A DNA stretch of 47,598 nucleotides, taken from Spirochaetaceae bacterium (GTDB taxonomy: Bacteria > Spirochaetota > Spirochaetia > SZUA-6 > Bin103). The stretch is from NCBI GenBank assembly GCA_026710565.1, contig JAPOQV010000327.1:1-47598 (forward strand), read 5' to 3'. Made by a program: the position numbers and the translations under genes. A model generated the notes under the pieces. The model did not search any database. It was not told the DNA's origin and saw nothing but the letters and a program-made list of their open reading frames with translations. Within the stretch, counting starts at the first letter, position 1; the number at the start of each line of letters is the position of its first letter. Shown piece by piece: positions 44,165-47,598 of this stretch.

Positions 44165-45322
44165 ATGCGCGTGAATCGCGTATCGGTTGGTTCCGAGATG
44201 CTCCGATGGGCGCGCGAACGCGCCGGGTTGGACGCGCATGAACTGGCGCGGCGGCTGCCGGGGCTGCCGGAGTGGGAGCGCGGCGACAAGCAGCCGACGA
44301 TCAAGCAGCTTGAAGCCTTTGCGAAGGTGACACACGTTCCCTTTGGCTACCTGTTTTTGCCCGCCCCTCCCGAGGAGCGCATGCCCATCCGGGACTTCCG
44401 CACGATTCAAGGTGAAGTCCGCCGCCCGAGTCCGGACCTCCTGGACACAATTCAGGCGATGCAGCGCCGCAGCGCGTGGCTCCGAGAGGACCGGATCGAG
44501 TGCGAAGCGGCGCCGGTAGACGTGGTAGGTAGCGCCCGGCTCACCGACGACCCGGAGGCGGTCGGCCGAGAGATGCGCCGGATCGTGGGCATCGGCGATG
44601 GCTGGGCTGCCGGGATGCGTACGTGGATGGATGCGGTCGGCGAGCTGCGCACGGCCATCGACGGCATCGGCGTAGTGGCGGTGATCAATGGGGTGGTAGG
44701 AAACAACACGCACCGCAAGCTGGACGTGGACGAGTTCCGCGGGTTCTCGCTCTGCGACGAATACGCGCCGCTCATCTTCGTCAACGGCGCTGATGCCAAG
44801 TCCGCGCAGATGTTCACTCTGGCCCACGAGTTGGCTCACATCTGGCTGGGCCAAGCGGGCGAAGGGCTGTCCGGATTCGAGAACATCTTTCCTGGTGGTA
44901 CGGAGGAGGAGACGTTCTGCGACAGGGCGGCCGCGGAATTCCTGCTGCCTGCGCGCGAGCTGAAGGCCCGATGGACCGACGTCGAGCGCGAGCCTGAGCC
45001 CTTCACGAGTCTTGCGCGTCAGTTCAAGGTGAGCCCGATCGTTGCCGGCCGCCGAGCCATGGACCTGCGCCTGGTGGATCGTGAGTCGTTCTTCGCGTTC
45101 TACCGCGATTACATCGGCGAAGAGCGCCGGAAGACCGCGGGTCCAGGAGGAGGCGACTTCTACAGCAATCAGAACGCGCGTGTCGGACAGGGGTTCGCGA
45201 CCGACGTGATTCGGGCCGCCTTGGAGGGTCGCGTGAGTTTTCGCGTGGCGTACGAACTGACCGGCCTGCGGGGCGGTACCTTCCAGGAATACGCGGCGCG
45301 CCTGGGATTCGACCTGCCGTGA
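44165..45322 (+). CDS. XRE-HTH/ImmA-IrrE metallopeptidase fusion
   Basis: 385 residues. HTH in 10-60 (SEMLRWARERAGLDAHELAR, EWERGDKQPTIKQLEAFAKV), linker, and an M78 peptidase with the zinc motif FTLAHELAHIWLGQ and later FCDRAAAEFLLP. Proteins of this form regulate mobile elements (ImmA) or act as antitoxin partners to DUF4411 PIN proteins. Here the last four bases (GTGA) overlap the start of a DUF4411 gene, the expected arrangement. ATG start at 44165; CACATT 6 nt upstream is a possible weak -10. It is a second peptidase-type antitoxin in 6 kb. Confidence 0.92.
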   Translation: MRVNRVSVGSEMLRWARERAGLDAHELARRLPGLPEWERGDKQPTIKQLEAFAKVTHVPFGYLFLPAPPEERMPIRDFRTIQGEVRRPSPDLLDTIQAMQRRSAWLREDRIECEAAPVDVVGSARLTDDPEAVGREMRRIVGIGDGWAAGMRTWMDAVGELRTAIDGIGVVAVINGVVGNNTHRKLDVDEFRGFSLCDEYAPLIFVNGADAKSAQMFTLAHELAHIWLGQAGEGLSGFENIFPGGTEEETFCDRAAAEFLLPARELKARWTDVEREPEPFTSLARQFKVSPIVAGRRAMDLRLVDRESFFAFYRDYIGEERRKTAGPGGGDFYSNQNARVGQGFATDVIRAALEGRVSFRVAYELTGLRGGTFQEYAARLGFDLP

Positions 45323-45871
45323 CCGCACCGACCTTTCTCGTCGATGCGGACGTGTTCATCGCCGCCAAGAATCGGTATTACGTCTTCGACATCTGTCCCC
45401 GGGTTCTGGAACAGCTTGGTGCACCACGGCAGCGCCGGGACCATCGGGAGTATCGATAGGGTCGAGAGCGAATTGCTCGCCGGAAGGGACACCGAAGACT
45501 TGGTCCAGTGGGTGAGGAACGACCTGCCGACCGGCTACTTCGTGGATACGAACGCAGACGATGTGCGCGCCGCCTATGCAGAGGTCATTCTCCGGGTCCA
45601 GCAACGCCCGCAGTACGTGGACAGCGCCAAGGCGAAATTCGCCACCGAGGCCGACGGGTGGCCCGTCGCGTACGCGGCCTCTCGCTACGGGGTCGTGGTG
45701 ACCAACGAGCAACCGCGCCCCAACTCCAGGAGCCGGATTCTGCTTCCCGACGTGTGCGATCAGTTCGACGTGACCTACCGGGACACGTTCTTCCTGCTCA
45801 GGCAGTTGGGAATCCGGCTCGATTGGGAAGCGCCGACCATGATCGGGGCGGTCGTGGAGGTTCGGTCGTAG
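45319..45871 (+). pseudogene. DUF4411 (PIN-like) toxin, frame interrupted
   Basis: The GTG at 45319 begins TFLVDADVFIAAKNRYYVFD, the DUF4411/PIN start with its Asp, up to ICP. The family's next residues, GFWNSLVHHGSAGTIGSIDR, appear in the +1 frame straight after a run of four C (45397-45400). Skipping one C restores one open frame of 183 codons through to VVEVRS at 45871. Either a one-base insertion inactivated the toxin, the run is a sequencing error, or a +1 slip at CCC-C is programmed. Without the slip, the first frame stops about 20 codons later. Confidence 0.85.
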
Positions 45872-45942
45872 GAGTCAGGCTGGCGGGACTGATCAATCCC
45901 GGCACGCTGAGCATCGCCATCTGGCCGGGCGTTGAGAAACCG

Positions 45943-45972
45943 TTGACACCGGTTCCGGTTCATGAGTACGTC
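45943..45972 (+). promoter_or_regulatory. nadA promoter
   Basis: TTGACA (45943-45948), 18-bp spacer, weak TACGTC (45967-45972), 7 nt before the ATG at 45980. The geometry suits a leaderless transcript from that ATG. Confidence 0.38.
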
Positions 45973-45979
45973 TAGTCCA

Positions 45980-47041
45980 ATGGTCACTTCGGGACCACAG
46001 GTCATTGATGACGCGTCCGCCGTCGTGGTGGAGCGTGAGGCTGAGCGGCTGTTCACGACCCTGATGAACGTGAGTTGCCGGCCCGGCACCCGCTGGACGC
46101 TGGAGCTCTGCCGGGAGATCGCGCCGCTCACCCTGGAGATCAACCGGCTCAAGGAGCGCCGCAACGCGATCATCCTGGCGCACTCCTACGTGGACGCGGA
46201 GATCGTCTACGGGGTCGCCGACTTCAAGAGCGACTCCTACGCGCTCGCCCTGGAGGCGCGCCACAGCGACGCGGAGGTGATCGTCTTCGCCGGCGTGGTA
46301 TTCATGGCGGAGACGGCCAAGATCCTCTGTCCGCACGCCGAGGTGCTGGTGCCGGACATCGCCTCCGGCTGCTCGCTGGCCGACTCGCTCACCGCCGACG
46401 AGCTGCGCGCGCTCAAGGCCGAGCATCCGGACGCCGCCGTGGTCTGCTACATCAACAGCACCGCGGAGGTGAAGGCGGAAAGCGACGTGTGCGTCACCTC
46501 CGGCAACGCCCTGAAGATCCTCGAGCGCCTGCCGGAGCGCCGCATCCTGTTCGTTCCGGACCGGATCATGGCCGCCAACCTGCAGCGCGACCTGCGCGCG
46601 CGCGGCGTCGACAAGGAGATCGTCAGCTCCTCCGGCACCTGCCTCGTGCACGACCAGTTCACGGCAGCCGCCATCGCGGAGGAACGGGTGCGCTTCCCCG
46701 GGGTGAGCGTGGTCAGCCATCCTGAGTGCGCGCCGGAGGTCACGGATGCCAGCGACTTCGTGGGCAGCACGCAGGCGATGATGGAGCACGTGCGGGACTC
46801 CGATGCCCCGTACTACATGATGCTCACCGAGTGCGGCCTGGTCGGCCGGCTGGAGGCAGAGCATCCCGGCAAGCGCTTCATCGGCTCCTGCCGCCTGTGC
46901 CCGTACATGAAGCTCAACAGCTTGGCCAAGATCCGCGACGCGCTCGTTCGTCCCGAGCCGGAGCAGGTGATCGAGGTGGACCCGCAGATCGCCCGCGCCG
47001 CCAAGGTCAGCATCGACCGCATGTTCGAACTGGCCGCCTGA
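45980..47041 (+). CDS. nadA: Quinolinate synthase
   Basis: Makes quinolinate from iminoaspartate and dihydroxyacetone phosphate; a 4Fe-4S enzyme. 353 residues from ATG 45980 (alternative ATG 45962). IILAHSYVDAEIVYGVADFK is the family opening; cluster cysteines lie in AKILCPHAEV, VSHPECAPEV and GSCRLCPYMKLNS. The pathway continues with nadC 400 bp downstream. nadB is not in the window. NadA depends on the Suf system encoded at 28-34 kb. Confidence 0.96.
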   Translation: MVTSGPQVIDDASAVVVEREAERLFTTLMNVSCRPGTRWTLELCREIAPLTLEINRLKERRNAIILAHSYVDAEIVYGVADFKSDSYALALEARHSDAEVIVFAGVVFMAETAKILCPHAEVLVPDIASGCSLADSLTADELRALKAEHPDAAVVCYINSTAEVKAESDVCVTSGNALKILERLPERRILFVPDRIMAANLQRDLRARGVDKEIVSSSGTCLVHDQFTAAAIAEERVRFPGVSVVSHPECAPEVTDASDFVGSTQAMMEHVRDSDAPYYMMLTECGLVGRLEAEHPGKRFIGSCRLCPYMKLNSLAKIRDALVRPEPEQVIEVDPQIARAAKVSIDRMFELAA

Positions 47042-47051
47042 CCGCGCCGGC

Positions 47052-47120
47052 GCGATCTTGTACGTCGCCGGAGACGAGTTCGACCGGTTCTCTCCGGCCG
47101 AGTGGCGTCCGGGCGAATAG
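47052..47120 (+). pseudogene. Possible C-terminal remnant of a VapB-like antitoxin
   Basis: An open frame without a start ends ILYVAGDEFDRFSPAEWRPG-E-stop. The style and position, directly before a PIN-gene remnant, suggest the last codons of an antitoxin. The evidence is thin. Confidence 0.3.
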
Positions 47121-47130
47121 GTTCACGGGC

Positions 47131-47390
47131 GTGGTATTCCTCGATACTCACGTGGTGGTCTGGGGCTCCCGGCAGATGCGTTCCTGAGTGCGCTGCAGCG
47201 CGACCTCGATCTGCAGGTGGAGGAATCCGGATGGCTGCGCTGTGCCGAGATCGCCGGTCACCTCGGTTGGACGCGCGATCCGTTCGGCCGACCGATCGTC
47301 GCCCACGCCATCGCCTGTGCCGCTACCCTGTGTTCCCGCGACCGGCATCTTCGCGATCACTATCGGGTCGCTTTCTGGAACGCTGCCTGA
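47131..47390 (+). pseudogene. Decayed VapC-type PIN toxin
   Basis: GTG at 47131 reads VVFLDTHVVVWG, a VapC N-terminus with its first Asp, then stops at 47187. The C-terminal half reappears in another frame: ESGWLRCAEIAGHLGWTRDP, then FGRPIVAHAIACAATLCSRD, ending with HYRVAFWNAA at 47390. About 40 central residues are missing. It lies between nadA and nadC. Confidence 0.75.
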
Positions 47391-47400
47391 GACCGAGAGC

Positions 47401-47430
47401 TTGCGACACCACCGGCGATCCGCTCAGACT
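47401..47430 (+). promoter_or_regulatory. nadC promoter
   Basis: TTGCGA (47401-47406), 18-bp spacer, CAGACT (47425-47430), exactly 6 nt before the nadC ATG. GATCCGCTCAGACTCGC resembles the alr and ilvC elements. Confidence 0.45.
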
Positions 47431-47436
47431 CGCGGC

Positions 47437-47598
47437 ATGCTCACCCGCCCGATCATCGAGGCGGCGGTCACTACGGCACTCCGTGAGGATCTGGCCTACG
47501 GCGACCTGACCACCGAGGCGGTCGTCAGCCCCGCGCGGCGGGGCCGCGCGCGCATCCTGGCGCGCGAGCCGCTCACCCTGTGCGGGACGGAGGTCGCC
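47437..47598 (+). CDS. nadC: Nicotinate-nucleotide pyrophosphorylase (quinolinate phosphoribosyltransferase), 5' part
   Basis: 54 codons before the window ends. MLTRPIIEAAVTTALREDLA-YGDLTTEAVV and ILAREPLTLCGTEVA match the NadC N-terminus (A-L-x-E-D-x-x-x-G-D-x-T-T). It converts quinolinate and PRPP to nicotinate mononucleotide. ATG with no Shine-Dalgarno; promoter 6 nt upstream. Confidence 0.9.
   Translation, partial: MLTRPIIEAAVTTALREDLAYGDLTTEAVVSPARRGRARILAREPLTLCGTEVA

Overview
The window is a GC-rich bacterial chromosome segment (roughly two thirds G+C by eye) packed with genes on both strands. It has operons joined by ATGA, GTGA or TGATG overlaps and seven tRNA genes, none of which encodes a 3' CCA. 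The gene set is an orphan DbpA-type RNA-binding domain protein, a bifunctional nuclease with a UVR tail, CarD, a DksA-like protein, an Rrf2-SufBCDSU-Nfu operon, tig-clpP-clpX and archaeal-type phosphoglycerate mutase. This fits a free-living or host-associated, high-GC spirochaete-like bacterium, but that assignment is inference from gene content and has not been tested by phylogeny.

Layout. 0-5 kb: a Kef-type antiporter, a coiled-coil protein, two convergent TetR regulators and an amidohydrolase-fold protein that has lost its metal motif. 5-12.3 kb: alanine racemase, ilvC, the DbpA-domain protein, trmB, a DksA-like protein, ilvE and a surface lipoprotein with a zinc-protease motif. 12.3-16.9 kb: lipoate ligase, apgM, tRNA-Arg, tRNA-Pro, glyA, an HD protein and msrB. 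16.9-21.5 kb: a five-tRNA cluster, then the proteostasis cluster tig-clpP-clpX-bfn. 21.5-28.5 kb: carD, a TVP38-like membrane protein, a peptide-binding protein, a rhomboid protease, a prenyl synthase, a strongly expressed-looking secreted protein and an HD protein. 28.5-34.9 kb: the Fe-S assembly operon. 35-38.2 kb: an SDR, a Kch-like channel and a zinc-type alcohol dehydrogenase. 38.2-45.9 kb: an accessory island with HigB/HigA-ImmA, a heterodimeric ABC exporter and XRE-ImmA with a frameshifted DUF4411 PIN toxin. 46-47.6 kb: nadA, the wreck of a VapBC-like locus and the start of nadC.

How the parts work together. ilvC and ilvE are two steps of branched-chain amino acid synthesis. The Suf genes build Fe-S clusters, which NadA here and the lipoylation enzymes elsewhere need; the Rrf2 protein is the likely cluster-sensing regulator. 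Tig, ClpP and ClpX handle folding and turnover. nadA and nadC make NAD but are split by toxin-antitoxin debris.

Two signals that ordinary annotation misses stand out. First, many genes lack a Shine-Dalgarno sequence and instead carry a sigma-70-like -10 box 6-8 nt before the start codon, often with TTGAC(A/C/G) 17 nt further up; this is the geometry of leaderless mRNA. Second, a promoter-like repeat (TTGCCGC, spacer, TCCGACAGACTCC) recurs before alr, ilvC and tRNA-Arg, with weaker copies before nadC and in the adh-kch gap. The window also has several short tandem duplications of 14-21 bp, some of which duplicate translation starts (clpP); ilvC has a separate duplicated initiation region.
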